NCBI RefSeq assembly: GCF_001184025.1
Contig: NZ_BBYG01000013.1
Location: forward strand, 496,001-560,000
Direction: 5' to 3'
From: Streptomyces maremycinicus
GTDB taxonomy: Bacteria; Actinomycetota; Actinomycetes; Streptomycetales; Streptomycetaceae
Length of the DNA stretch: 64,000 nucleotides
A model generated the notes under the pieces. That model was not told the origin of the DNA, ran no database searches, and saw nothing but the letters and a program-made list of their open reading frames with translations. The position numbers and the translations under genes are program-made. Below are positions 16,189 to 23,253 of the stretch, in pieces. Position 1 is the stretch's first letter; every line of letters begins with the position of its first letter.

Positions 16189-16764
16189 CTACTTGAAGAA
16201 GGCGATCCCGTCGTCCGGCATGTCGTCGGGGAGGGCCTTGGCCCAGCGCTCGACGTCCTCCGGGGTGACGACCTTCTTCAGGTGCGCCGACATGTAGGGG
16301 CGCAGCTCGACCTCGGGGGTCTGCTTCTCGCCGACCCACATGAGGTCGCTCTTGACGTAGCCGTACAGACGCTTGCCGCCCGTGTAGGGGCCGGAGGCGG
16401 CGGTGCGGGCCACCGCGTCGGTGACGAGGTCGATCTGCGGCTTCTTGTCGGCGAGCTCGCCGTACCAGATCTCGACCACCCCGTCGTCGCGGACCATGGT
16501 CACCTCGACCTTGCGGTCGGCGTCGACCCGCCAGAAGCCGGACTCCGACTCGAGGGGCCGCACCTTGTTGCCCTCGCCGTCCAGGACCCAGGTGTGGGAG
16601 TGGTACTCCAGGAAGTCCCGGCCGTCGTGGCCGAAGGTGACCTCCTGCCCGAAGTTGCACTTCTCGGAACCGGGGAAGTCGTGCACGCCCGCGCCCGCCC
16701 AGCTGCCCAGCAGGAAAGCGAGGGGGACGAGGTCCTTGTGGAGGTCGGACGGAATCTCGATCAT
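16189..16764 (-). CDS. Nitrobindin-like heme-binding beta-barrel protein
   Basis: This 191-residue protein has the FABP-like ten-stranded barrel pattern of DUF1794/nitrobindin: GSWAGAG at residues 20-26 (family GxWxGxG) and a C-terminal SAHLKKV whose His161 corresponds to the proximal heme ligand. Relatives bind ferric heme and handle NO or peroxynitrite. Start ATG 16764 follows AGGAACTG. A 32-residue membrane peptide is encoded 25 bp upstream, probably in the same transcript; nur starts just downstream. Confidence 0.85.
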   Translation of the reverse strand: MIEIPSDLHKDLVPLAFLLGSWAGAGVHDFPGSEKCNFGQEVTFGHDGRDFLEYHSHTWVLDGEGNKVRPLESESGFWRVDADRKVEVTMVRDDGVVEIWYGELADKKPQIDLVTDAVARTAASGPYTGGKRLYGYVKSDLMWVGEKQTPEVELRPYMSAHLKKVVTPEDVERWAKALPDDMPDDGIAFFK

Positions 16765-16789
16765 GAGTGACAGTTCCTGGACGTGGTGG

Positions 16790-16888
16790 TCAGCGCTGGC
16801 CCTGGTACAGCTTCTTCACGGTCAGACCGGCGAAGGCGAGGGTGCCGACGCAGACCAGGACCAGCAGGGCTTCGAAGAAGATCTCCAC
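16790..16888 (-). CDS. 32-residue single-span membrane peptide
   Basis: Start GTG 16888 after the ribosome binding site GAGGAGC; stop TGA at 16790. The peptide reads MEIFFEALLVLVCVGTLAFA and then GLTVKKLYQGQR: one hydrophobic helix with a positively charged C-terminal end, so N-out/C-in is likely. Codons are GC3-rich, as expected for a real gene. It is upstream of and probably co-transcribed with the nitrobindin-like gene. Function unknown. Confidence 0.65.
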   Translation of the reverse strand: MEIFFEALLVLVCVGTLAFAGLTVKKLYQGQR

Positions 16889-16929
16889 AGGGTGCTCCTC
16901 GGATGAGCGTGCTTCGGGATAGGTACGGC

Positions 16930-16958
16930 AGGGCCGGCCCCCAGCTTACGCGGCCGGG
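16930..16958 (-). terminator. Hairpin downstream of the three-membrane-protein operon
   Basis: AGGGCCGG pairs with CCGGCCCT at 16951-16958, with an inner CCCC/GGGG. It lies 37 bp beyond the stop at 16995. No T-run, as is usual for Streptomyces. Confidence 0.5.
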
Positions 16959-16994
16959 GACCGGCCCTCCCGGTGAGGTACTCCCTCACGGGCG

Positions 16995-17963
16995 TCAGCC
17001 CAGCAGCTGGCTCTGGAGCGTGACGGTCTGCTGGAAGGGGACGGCCGCTGCGGTGCCCTTGCGGGACTGGAGCACCACGCCGATGACGTCGCCCGCGCGG
17101 AGGTAGGCCTGCCGCAGGTGCTCGGCGCCGTACGGCTTCACCTCGTCGTAGGAGTACCGCATGACGCTCATGGAGTCGAAGTCGGCGGCGGTGGGGTACT
17201 CCTCGTCGAACTCCGCCTCGGTGGCGCCGCGCACGGCGTGCAGGGGCGCGCCGTAGGTGGTGAACTCGCCGTAGACGTCGTCGGCCACCGTGCCCGTGTC
17301 GAACTGGAGCAGGTAGATACGGGTACGGGTGCCGTCCGGGGTGGTCCAGCCGCGGGCCGCGATGTGCCGCAGCCCGTTGTCGGTGAGCAGCTGGCCGACC
17401 TCGTCCCGGTCCTCCTTGGCCTCGAGCACCGCCAGGAAGTCCTTCGTCGGCAGCCAGCCGTCGGTGCCGTGCAGCGTCTTGTCGTCCGTCGCCCCCTCGG
17501 GCGCGGGCAGCAGCAGCGCGCGCAGGTCCGCGTAGTGGGACTGCGCCCAGTTCTTGGTCTCGAACGGCGCCGGGCTGCCGGAGGGCAGCGGCGGCCTGGT
17601 GATCTCCGGGTACGCCCAGCGGCCGTCCGACCCGGTGGCGAGCCCGGGCACGTCCGTGCGCTCCATGCTCGTGATCCCGTACGCCGTCCCGGCCCCGAGC
17701 GCGGCGAACACCGTGACGACGGCGGTCCAGCGCAGCACGGCCCGCAGGACCCGTCGGTCCTTCGGGGCGGCGGGCTCCTGCGGGGTGCCGGGCATCTCCT
17801 GCGAGGTGGCGGGCGTCTCCTGCGAGGTGGCGGGCGTCTCCTGCGAGGTGGCGGGCGTGGGCGTCTGCGCGGTGGGGAGGGGTTCGGCCGCCTCCGGAGG
17901 GGCCGTGTCGGCCGGGCCGACGGGCCGTCCGGCGGTGGCCGGCGTCTGCTGCTGCTCGGTCAT
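16995..17963 (-). CDS. Single-span membrane protein, third of three paralogues
   Basis: This 322-residue protein has a Pro/Thr/Glu-rich cytoplasmic N-terminus with three perfect TSQETPA-type repeats (encoded by 21-bp repeats at 17794-17856), one membrane segment at ~100-120 (WTAVVTVFAALGAGTAYGIT) and an extracytoplasmic domain of ~200 residues. It shares the layout and parts of the outer domain (DLRALLLPAPEGA, DGWLPT) with the gene two upstream (DLRKLLITRPKGA, DGWTDL). ATG 17963 overlaps the preceding stop as ATGA. Function unknown; possibly an envelope lipid- or peptide-binding module. Confidence 0.8.
   Translation of the reverse strand: MTEQQQTPATAGRPVGPADTAPPEAAEPLPTAQTPTPATSQETPATSQETPATSQEMPGTPQEPAAPKDRRVLRAVLRWTAVVTVFAALGAGTAYGITSMERTDVPGLATGSDGRWAYPEITRPPLPSGSPAPFETKNWAQSHYADLRALLLPAPEGATDDKTLHGTDGWLPTKDFLAVLEAKEDRDEVGQLLTDNGLRHIAARGWTTPDGTRTRIYLLQFDTGTVADDVYGEFTTYGAPLHAVRGATEAEFDEEYPTAADFDSMSVMRYSYDEVKPYGAEHLRQAYLRAGDVIGVVLQSRKGTAAAVPFQQTVTLQSQLLG
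17794..17856. repeat. Three 21-bp in-frame tandem repeats
   Basis: The unit rtctcctgcgaggtggcgggc is repeated three times without gaps and encodes the TSQETPA heptads of the membrane protein above. Copy number may vary between strains. Confidence 0.8.
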
Positions 17964-18898
17964 ACGGCCTGTCCCGGGTCGTCGATGCGGTCGAGTTGTG
18001 CGGTGAAGAACTTGGCGACGAACTTCGCGTCGAGCACACCGGGCGCGTCCGCGGTGACGCTGACCAGCACGTCTCCCACGTAGGCGGTGCAGAGCGCGAA
18101 GCCCAGCTCCTCGTCCTTGCCCTTGGGCGTCAGGAAGCACCGGGCGTCCTTGTTGCCCGCGATCTTCGGGCCCTTGCGGAAGACGTCCGTGGCGGCGAGG
18201 AAGCCGTTGAAGGAGGTGGCCGACTCCCGCACGGCGGTGCGGTTCTCCATCCGCGACAGGTTGACGTCGAACGCGATCACGTCGGTGGTGTTGTAGTCCG
18301 ACCGGTCGACGACGTAGCTGCGCATCGCCACGCCCTTGATGCGCTCCTTGTCGATCAGCTTCTCCAGCTGTCTGCGGGACTTGCTGGGCAGGTCCTTGAT
18401 CGACTCCTTGCGCAGGGCGGTGGCCTGCGCCCCGCTGAACTCGGCGTCCGCGCCGAACTCGCCGAGGTCGGGACCGCGGTCGAAGCCGTCGGTGCCGTAG
18501 GGCACCAGCAGGTCGCTCAGCTGCGACCCCTTGGCGTCGTCCCGTCCGGGCTTCTCGTCGTCCTGCGCGGGCGACGGGAACCTCCAGGTCGGCTTCCCGG
18601 GGTCGCGGTCGGCGTCCTGCACGGTGACGACGGTGTAGCCGACTCCGCCGACGAGCGCGCAGGCCAGCAGCGCGGCTCCCGCCACGGCGGCGACGCGGCC
18701 GGGGCGCGGGGTCCTGCGGGCGGGCTTCGTGACGGCGGGCTCGGCACCGCCGCCCGCGACCGCATCGCCGCCCTCGACGACCTCGGAAGTCCCGACGACC
18801 TCGGAGGCCTCGGGGGTCGTCGGGGTCCCGGGGGCCTCGGGGGTCGTGGGGGTCTTACGGGTCTCAGGGGTGTCGGGGGTCTCGGGGTTCTCGCTCAC
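17960..18898 (-). CDS. Single-span membrane protein, second of three paralogues
   Basis: This 312-residue protein begins with a low-complexity Pro/Thr/Glu stretch (TPETRKTPTTPEAPGTPTTP), then one membrane helix at ~70-92 (VAAVAGAALLACALVGGVGY) and an outer domain containing a Cys pair (DARCFL ... GFALCTAY). GTG 18898 overlaps the upstream stop as GTGA and its own TGA overlaps the next ATG, so the three genes are translationally coupled. Function unknown. Confidence 0.8.
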   Translation of the reverse strand: MSENPETPDTPETRKTPTTPEAPGTPTTPEASEVVGTSEVVEGGDAVAGGGAEPAVTKPARRTPRPGRVAAVAGAALLACALVGGVGYTVVTVQDADRDPGKPTWRFPSPAQDDEKPGRDDAKGSQLSDLLVPYGTDGFDRGPDLGEFGADAEFSGAQATALRKESIKDLPSKSRRQLEKLIDKERIKGVAMRSYVVDRSDYNTTDVIAFDVNLSRMENRTAVRESATSFNGFLAATDVFRKGPKIAGNKDARCFLTPKGKDEELGFALCTAYVGDVLVSVTADAPGVLDAKFVAKFFTAQLDRIDDPGQAV

Positions 18899-19845
18899 AG
18901 CTTTCCCACCTGCCGCTGGGCCAGGTCCATGATCTTCGCCTTGGAGATCGGCTTGGTGTCACTGACGTAGATCTCGACGTAGATGTCGCCCCGCCAGGCG
19001 TGCGCCTCGGCCGTGTACGCCGGGAGATAGCCCGGCTTCCGTTCGGGGGTGTCGTGCACGTACGCCGTCCCGTTGCCGTTCCCGGTGCCGGGGACGGGCC
19101 AGCTCCGGGTGTCGTCCTCGTCCTCGGCCCAGTAGTGGCCGTTGTCGGCCCACTCCGACGCGGCCGCCTTGCTCTCCTGGTGGAACTGCACGAGCCCGAC
19201 GTGGACGTTGTACGTCCCCACCCGCCAGGCGGTCTGGGCCGCGCGGCGGAACTCGTCGTCGACGAGGTTGTTGAACGTGGTGGCCGGCTTGCTGTACTGG
19301 TCCGCGTAGGTGGACAGATCGGTCCAGCCGTCGCCTTCCAGCCCGAGCGGGCTGTCCTTCGCGCCCTTGGGGCGGGTGATCAGCAGCTTGCGCAGATCAC
19401 CGTCCGTCTTGACCCGCCGGTCCTGCGCCGCCGACAGCGGCTCGACCTCGCCCTCGGCCTGTTCGAGCACCGGCTGGGAGAGCGGCGGCAGCGCCGTCGG
19501 TTCGCGGTCGGCCTGGACGAGGAACCCGGCGCAGGCACCGGCGACGACGCCGAGCACCGCGGCTCCGGCGATCATCAGCGTCGTGCGTCCGCGGCGGCGA
19601 CGGGGGCGCTCGACGGACGCTTCCGCGTCGACGTCGGCGACCGCCGCGACCGTCGCGACCGCGACCGCGCCGGTCACCGCCTCGGCGTGCCCCGCCGTCC
19701 CGTCCGCCTGGGCGTTCGCCCCGGCGGATGCCTCGTGATCCGTCTCGACGACCCCGATGTCACCCACTACCTCTTCGGCCCTTTCAGGACCTTCCACAAC
19801 ATCCCCCTCAGAAGCGTGAAGCGCGTATTCCGTATCGCGCTCCAC
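18895..19845 (-). CDS. Single-span membrane protein, first of three paralogues
   Basis: This 316-residue protein has an acidic, Ala-rich cytoplasmic N-terminus, a basic anchor RPRRRRGRTT, one membrane helix at ~90-110 (LMIAGAAVLGVVAGACAGFL) and an outer domain rich in Trp and Tyr (AWRGDIYVEIYVSDTKPISK). It starts at GTG 19845 and is the promoter-proximal gene of the operon, divergent from the DsrE-like gene at 19900. I do not recognise a named family; a secreted-domain envelope function is inferred from topology only. Confidence 0.78.
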   Translation of the reverse strand: MERDTEYALHASEGDVVEGPERAEEVVGDIGVVETDHEASAGANAQADGTAGHAEAVTGAVAVATVAAVADVDAEASVERPRRRRGRTTLMIAGAAVLGVVAGACAGFLVQADREPTALPPLSQPVLEQAEGEVEPLSAAQDRRVKTDGDLRKLLITRPKGAKDSPLGLEGDGWTDLSTYADQYSKPATTFNNLVDDEFRRAAQTAWRVGTYNVHVGLVQFHQESKAAASEWADNGHYWAEDEDDTRSWPVPGTGNGNGTAYVHDTPERKPGYLPAYTAEAHAWRGDIYVEIYVSDTKPISKAKIMDLAQRQVGKL

Positions 19846-19887
19846 AGGAGACCCATGGTCAACTCCGGGAGTTGTAGCCGAGTTGAT

Positions 19888-19893
19888 TACGAT
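19888..19893 (+). promoter_or_regulatory. -10 hexamer of the DsrE-like gene (leaderless)
   Basis: TACGAT, 6 nt (TCAGCC), ATG 19900. No Shine-Dalgarno sequence. Confidence 0.55.
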
Positions 19894-19899
19894 TCAGCC

Positions 19900-20262
19900 A
19901 TGGCGAAGAAGCTCGTGATCAAGGTGACAGCAGGGGCCGATGCGCCCGAGCGGTGCTCTCAGGCGTTCACGGTCGCGGCCGTCGCCGTGGCCAGCGGGGT
20001 CGAGGTGTCGCTGTGGCTGACCGGGGAGTCCGCCTGGTTCGCGCTGCCGGGCCGGGCCGCCGAGTTCGAGCTGCCGCACGCGGCTCCCCTGCCCGGCCTG
20101 CTCGAATCGATCCTGGCCGGCGGCCGCCTCACCCTGTGCACCCAGTGCGCGGCCCGCCGGGACATCACGGAGAAGGACGTGATCGAGGGCGTACGGATCG
20201 CGGGAGCACAGGTGTTCGTGCAGGAGGCGCTCACCGACGGCGTCCAGGCGCTCGTCTACTAG
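19900..20262 (+). CDS. DsrE/DsrF-like small protein
   Basis: This 120-residue cytosolic protein has the DsrE-type alternating fold: MAKKLVIKVTAGADAPERCS, a hydrophobic VAAVAVASGVEVSLWLTGES and the cysteine motif LTLCTQCAARR at ~84-94. DsrE/TusD relatives relay sulfur on a Cys, and the C-x2-C here is a plausible active or metal site. The mRNA is probably leaderless. A thiosulfate sulfurtransferase is encoded about 1 kb downstream on the other strand, so a role in sulfur transfer is possible but not shown. Confidence 0.75.
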   Translation: MAKKLVIKVTAGADAPERCSQAFTVAAVAVASGVEVSLWLTGESAWFALPGRAAEFELPHAAPLPGLLESILAGGRLTLCTQCAARRDITEKDVIEGVRIAGAQVFVQEALTDGVQALVY

Positions 20263-20362
20263 GCACCGGGCCCAAGGCACAAGGCGCCGGGCACAAGGCG
20301 CCAGGCACCGGACGCTGCGGACCAGGCGCTGCGGACCGGGCGCTCGCCCACCGGGAGGGACC

Positions 20363-20635
20363 CTAGGGCCGGTCCTGGGGGCGGCGTCTCTTGCCGTCCA
20401 GCTCGTCCCACCACTCGTCGGACTTCGGGTCGCCGGAGGGGTCGTCCCACCAGCGGTCCTCGGGGCCGCGCCGATTGGCGACCATCGCGGCGAGCGGCGG
20501 GATGACCATGGCCACGACACACATACCGACGGCCACGGGCATCGACCAGATACGCACGACTCCCCAGGCCAGGACGAACAGCACGACGCAGCTGCCCATC
20601 ATGGCGAAGTAGACGTGCCTCCGGCGGGCGTACAT
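20363..20635 (-). CDS. DUF3099-type small membrane protein
   Basis: This 90-residue protein begins MYARRRHVYFAMMGSCVVLF, has two hydrophobic spans (~8-28, ~33-53) and a charged C-terminal tail with a WW-rich stretch (EDRWWDDPSGDPKSDEWWDE) and a basic end. It matches the actinobacterial DUF3099 layout. ATG 20635 has TATCCT exactly 6 nt upstream; the intervening TGAGGC could also act as a weak ribosome binding site. Function unknown. Confidence 0.75.
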   Translation of the reverse strand: MYARRRHVYFAMMGSCVVLFVLAWGVVRIWSMPVAVGMCVVAMVIPPLAAMVANRRGPEDRWWDDPSGDPKSDEWWDELDGKRRRPQDRP

Positions 20636-20700
20636 GCCTCAAGGATAAGACCGGCCGGGCCGATCGGGGCGGGCCGATCGGGCGGGGCCGGGTACGGCGG

Positions 20701-20743
20701 AAGGGCCGTGCCCCGGGGTGTTCGACCCTGGGGCACGGCCCTT
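20701..20743. terminator. Strong bidirectional hairpin terminator
   Basis: AAGGGCCGTGCCCC and GGGGCACGGCCCTT form a 14-bp perfect stem, extended by five more pairs (one G-T) around a GTTCG loop. It is 25 bp past the DUF1416 stop and would end the sulfur operon. Confidence 0.8.
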
Positions 20744-20768
20744 GCGCCGTCGGTGTCGGAGCCGGGGC

Positions 20769-21056
20769 TCAGACCGCGATCGCGACCTCCGCGAGACCGC
20801 CCTGCTGGGCGACGACCGTGCGGTCGGCGGTGCCGCCGGGGACGAGGGCGCGAACGGTCCAGGTGCCCTCGGCCGCGTAGAAGCGGAACTGTCCGGTGGC
20901 GGAGGTCGGGACCTCCGCGGTGAACTCGCCGGTCGAGTCCAGCAGACGGACGTAACCCGTCACCGGCTCGCCGTCCCGGGTCACCTGACCCTGGATCGTG
21001 GTCTCACCGGGCTTGATCGTCGAGGCGTCCGGGCCGCCGGCCTTCGCTCCACACAT
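20769..21056 (-). CDS. DUF1416 protein (SseC-like), rhodanese partner
   Basis: This 95-residue beta-rich protein begins MCGAKAGGPDAS, with Cys at position 2, then GQVTRDGEPVTGYVRLLDST and a carboxypeptidase-regulatory-like repeat fold. The family is found almost only next to thiosulfate sulfurtransferases of actinobacteria (SseC with CysA in mycobacteria). It starts at ATG 21056 after CTGGAGAAG, 40 bp downstream of the rhodanese gene, and is co-transcribed with it. The N-terminal Cys may accept sulfur (inference). Confidence 0.85.
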   Translation of the reverse strand: MCGAKAGGPDASTIKPGETTIQGQVTRDGEPVTGYVRLLDSTGEFTAEVPTSATGQFRFYAAEGTWTVRALVPGGTADRTVVAQQGGLAEVAIAV

Positions 21057-21095
21057 GTGCTTCTCCAGAGGTCGTTCAGGTCGGTCTAGGGCGGA

Positions 21096-21935
21096 TTACT
21101 TGTTGGCGCCGAGCTCGATCGGGACGCCGACGAGAGAGCCGTACTCGGTCCAGGAGCCGTCGTAGTTCTTGACGTTCTCCACGCCCAGCAGCTCGTGCAG
21201 CACGAACCAGGTCAGGGCCGAGCGCTCGCCGATGCGGCAGTACGCGATGGTGTCCTTGGCCAGGTCGACCTGCTCGTCGGCGTAGAGCTCCTTGAGCTCG
21301 TCGTCCGACTTGAAGGTGCCGTCGTCGTTGGCGTTCTTCGACCACGGGATGTTGCGGGCGGACGGGACGTGGCCCGGACGCTGCGACTGCTCCTGCGGCA
21401 GGTGGGCCGGCGCCAGCAGCTTGCCGCTGAACTCGTCGGGCGAGCGGACGTCGACGAGGTTCTGCGAGCCGATGGCCGCCACGACGTCGTCTCGGAAGGC
21501 GCGGATGGACTTGTCCTGCGGCTTGGCCTGGTAGGAGGTCTCGGGGCGCTCGGGCACCTCTTCGACCAGCTCGCGGGCGTCCAGCTCCCACTTCTTGCGG
21601 CCACCGTCGAGAAGCTTGACGTTGTCGTGGCCGTAGAGCTTGAAGTACCAGTAGGCGTAGGACGCGAACCAGTTGTTGTTGCCGCCGTAGAGGATCACCA
21701 GCGTGTCGTTGGCGATGCCCTTGGCCGACAGGAGCTTCTCGAAGCCCTCCTGGTCGACGAAGTCACGGCGGACCGGGTCCTGGAGGTCCTTGGTCCAGTC
21801 GATCCGGATGGCGTTCCGGATGTGGTTCTTCTCGTACGCGGACGTGTCCTCGTCGACCTCGACGATGGCGATGTCGGCGTTGTCGAGGTTGGCCTCGACC
21901 CAGTCGGCGTCGACCAGGACGTCACTGCGGCTCAT
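21096..21935 (-). CDS. cysA: Thiosulfate sulfurtransferase (rhodanese, two domains)
   Basis: This 279-residue cytosolic protein has two rhodanese domains: an inactive N-terminal one (~5-125) and a catalytic one with AYCRIGERSALTW, Cys233 being the persulfide nucleophile. It transfers sulfur from thiosulfate to thiol acceptors. Start ATG 21935 follows GGAGGAG. A cysteine-containing leader peptide and GC-rich hairpins lie in the 220 bp upstream, and the DUF1416 gene follows in the same operon. The name follows S. coelicolor usage and does not mean the sulfate ABC ATPase. Confidence 0.92.
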   Translation of the reverse strand: MSRSDVLVDADWVEANLDNADIAIVEVDEDTSAYEKNHIRNAIRIDWTKDLQDPVRRDFVDQEGFEKLLSAKGIANDTLVILYGGNNNWFASYAYWYFKLYGHDNVKLLDGGRKKWELDARELVEEVPERPETSYQAKPQDKSIRAFRDDVVAAIGSQNLVDVRSPDEFSGKLLAPAHLPQEQSQRPGHVPSARNIPWSKNANDDGTFKSDDELKELYADEQVDLAKDTIAYCRIGERSALTWFVLHELLGVENVKNYDGSWTEYGSLVGVPIELGANK

Positions 21936-22022
21936 GCTCGTTCTCCTCCGGGGCAGTTGCGGCGGGGGTGTGCAAGAAAGAGGGGTGCGCGGCCGGGACT
22001 CGCCGGCGGCCGGCGCACGGAT

Positions 22023-22039
22023 GCCCTCGGATCGAGGGC
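22023..22039 (-). promoter_or_regulatory. Hairpin between leader peptide and rhodanese gene
   Basis: GCCCTCG-GAT-CGAGGGC forms a 7-bp stem 35 bp after the leader peptide stop. Further GC-rich inverted segments lie between it and 21960. Together with the leader ORF this suggests attenuation. Confidence 0.45.
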
Positions 22040-22073
22040 GCCGGGAGGCGCGGAAGGCCGGCGGCGCTTCCGC

Positions 22074-22157
22074 TCAGAAAGTGCGACAGAGCATGGCGGC
22101 GACGCGGCACAGGTCTACTGCCCGCCGCTTCGTGAGATCCGCCTGTCGCTGCATCAT
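22074..22157 (-). CDS. 27-residue leader peptide of the sulfurtransferase operon
   Basis: ATG 22157 and an adjacent ATG open a 27-codon ORF encoding MMQRQADLTKRRAVDLCRVA then AMLCRTF, ending TGA at 22074. The pattern (basic middle, R-A/H-V-D-L-C/A-R-V, then LCR-S/T-F near the stop) is that of the actinobacterial putative leader peptides found before sulfur genes. The two Cys codons near the end could sense Cys-tRNA. It is 139 bp upstream of the rhodanese gene and on the same strand. Confidence 0.75.
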   Translation of the reverse strand: MMQRQADLTKRRAVDLCRVAAMLCRTF

Positions 22158-22244
22158 GCCGACGATCGTAGGGACGGACAGGTGGGCATGTCACCAGCGT
22201 GCCGAATGATGAGACGCGATCGTCCGGATAGTGGGACATGACGA

Positions 22245-22278
22245 ACGCCCGGGCCGCCGTCGCACGGCTTCCGGGCGT
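22245..22278 (+). terminator. Hairpin with T-rich tail
   Basis: ACGCCCGG pairs with CCGGGCGT, with an inner GCCG/CGGC, followed on the plus strand by TTGTGT. It lies between the DUF2993 gene end and the leader peptide. It may insulate both and can act in either direction. Confidence 0.45.
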
Positions 22279-22356
22279 TTGTGTCCGCCGCCACCTCTAC
22301 GGTGCGGACGGCAGCGTCTCGCCTGTCGGACACTCGCCGTCCATCAGAGGTCAGCC

Positions 22357-23094
22357 CTACCCGGCCAGCCTGACGTTCGAACCCTTCACCGAGATGTCCA
22401 CGCCGTCCGCCCCCGCCTGGACCTTGTCGAGCTGGATCCCGCCGGGCAGGTCGTCGATCTTCTGCTCGAAGTCGGTGATCGAGCGCACCTCGGTCTCGGC
22501 GGCCTGGATCCCGCCGAAGCTGGGCAGCGAGTCGGCGTGCACCCGGACGGTGTCGCCCTCGACGGTGACGGTGCTGAGGACGTACACGGGCTGCGGCAGC
22601 TTGGTGCCGAGCACCGTGGCCTCGACGGCGACCTTGATCTTTCCGTTGCCGCCGTCGGAGAGACCGATCACGCTGGCGGTGACCCCCTGCACCACCCGCG
22701 TCGGCTCGGACTTCGCCGTCTTCAGCAGTTCGGCGTAGGTGATGGACGCGGTGCCGGTGGCGCTGGAGGCGGTGGCGGAGCTGTAGTCGCCGGAGAACTC
22801 GACGCCCTTCATGTCCGCCTGGAGGTCGTCGATACGGATCGTTTGACCGCTGGTGCCGGTGGCCGCCTCGTAGTCCTTGATGCCGACCTCGACGTCGTCC
22901 AGCGAGCCGCCCACGACCTGGGTGAGGAACGGGAAACCCTTGATGGACACGTCCGGGCTGGTGGCGAGGCCCTCGTTGGCCTTCACCTTGTCGGCGACCT
23001 CGCCCTCCGCGAAGTTCACGGCGAGGCGGTCCGCGAGCACGAACAGACCGCCCAGGACCACGACGACGACCAGCAGTATTCGAAGCGCACGCAT
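22357..23094 (-). CDS. DUF2993 (LmeA-like) secreted lipid-binding protein
   Basis: This 245-residue protein has an N-terminal signal anchor (ILLVVVVVLGGLFVLADRLA), then a DUF2993 domain with SIKGFPFLTQVVGGSLDDVE, the family hallmark G-F-P-F-L-T-Q. Mycobacterial LmeA is a periplasmic phospholipid-binding protein involved in lipomannan elongation. The start is ATG 23094 after GGGGGAACTACC. It is a single gene with a hairpin downstream. The role in Streptomyces is not established. Confidence 0.85.
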   Translation of the reverse strand: MRALRILLVVVVVLGGLFVLADRLAVNFAEGEVADKVKANEGLATSPDVSIKGFPFLTQVVGGSLDDVEVGIKDYEAATGTSGQTIRIDDLQADMKGVEFSGDYSSATASSATGTASITYAELLKTAKSEPTRVVQGVTASVIGLSDGGNGKIKVAVEATVLGTKLPQPVYVLSTVTVEGDTVRVHADSLPSFGGIQAAETEVRSITDFEQKIDDLPGGIQLDKVQAGADGVDISVKGSNVRLAG

Positions 23095-23253
23095 GCGGTA
23101 GTTCCCCCACCCGGATGGCCTGAACGGTTCATTGACAACGGTTCAAGGTAACCCCGCGCGGAAGGGGCACCGGCGATTTGTCGATCACCTGTGACAGACC
23201 ATCACCGCTCTTTGCCCCTTACACCGCTTTACGGCGCTCTTCGGCTCCTGCTC

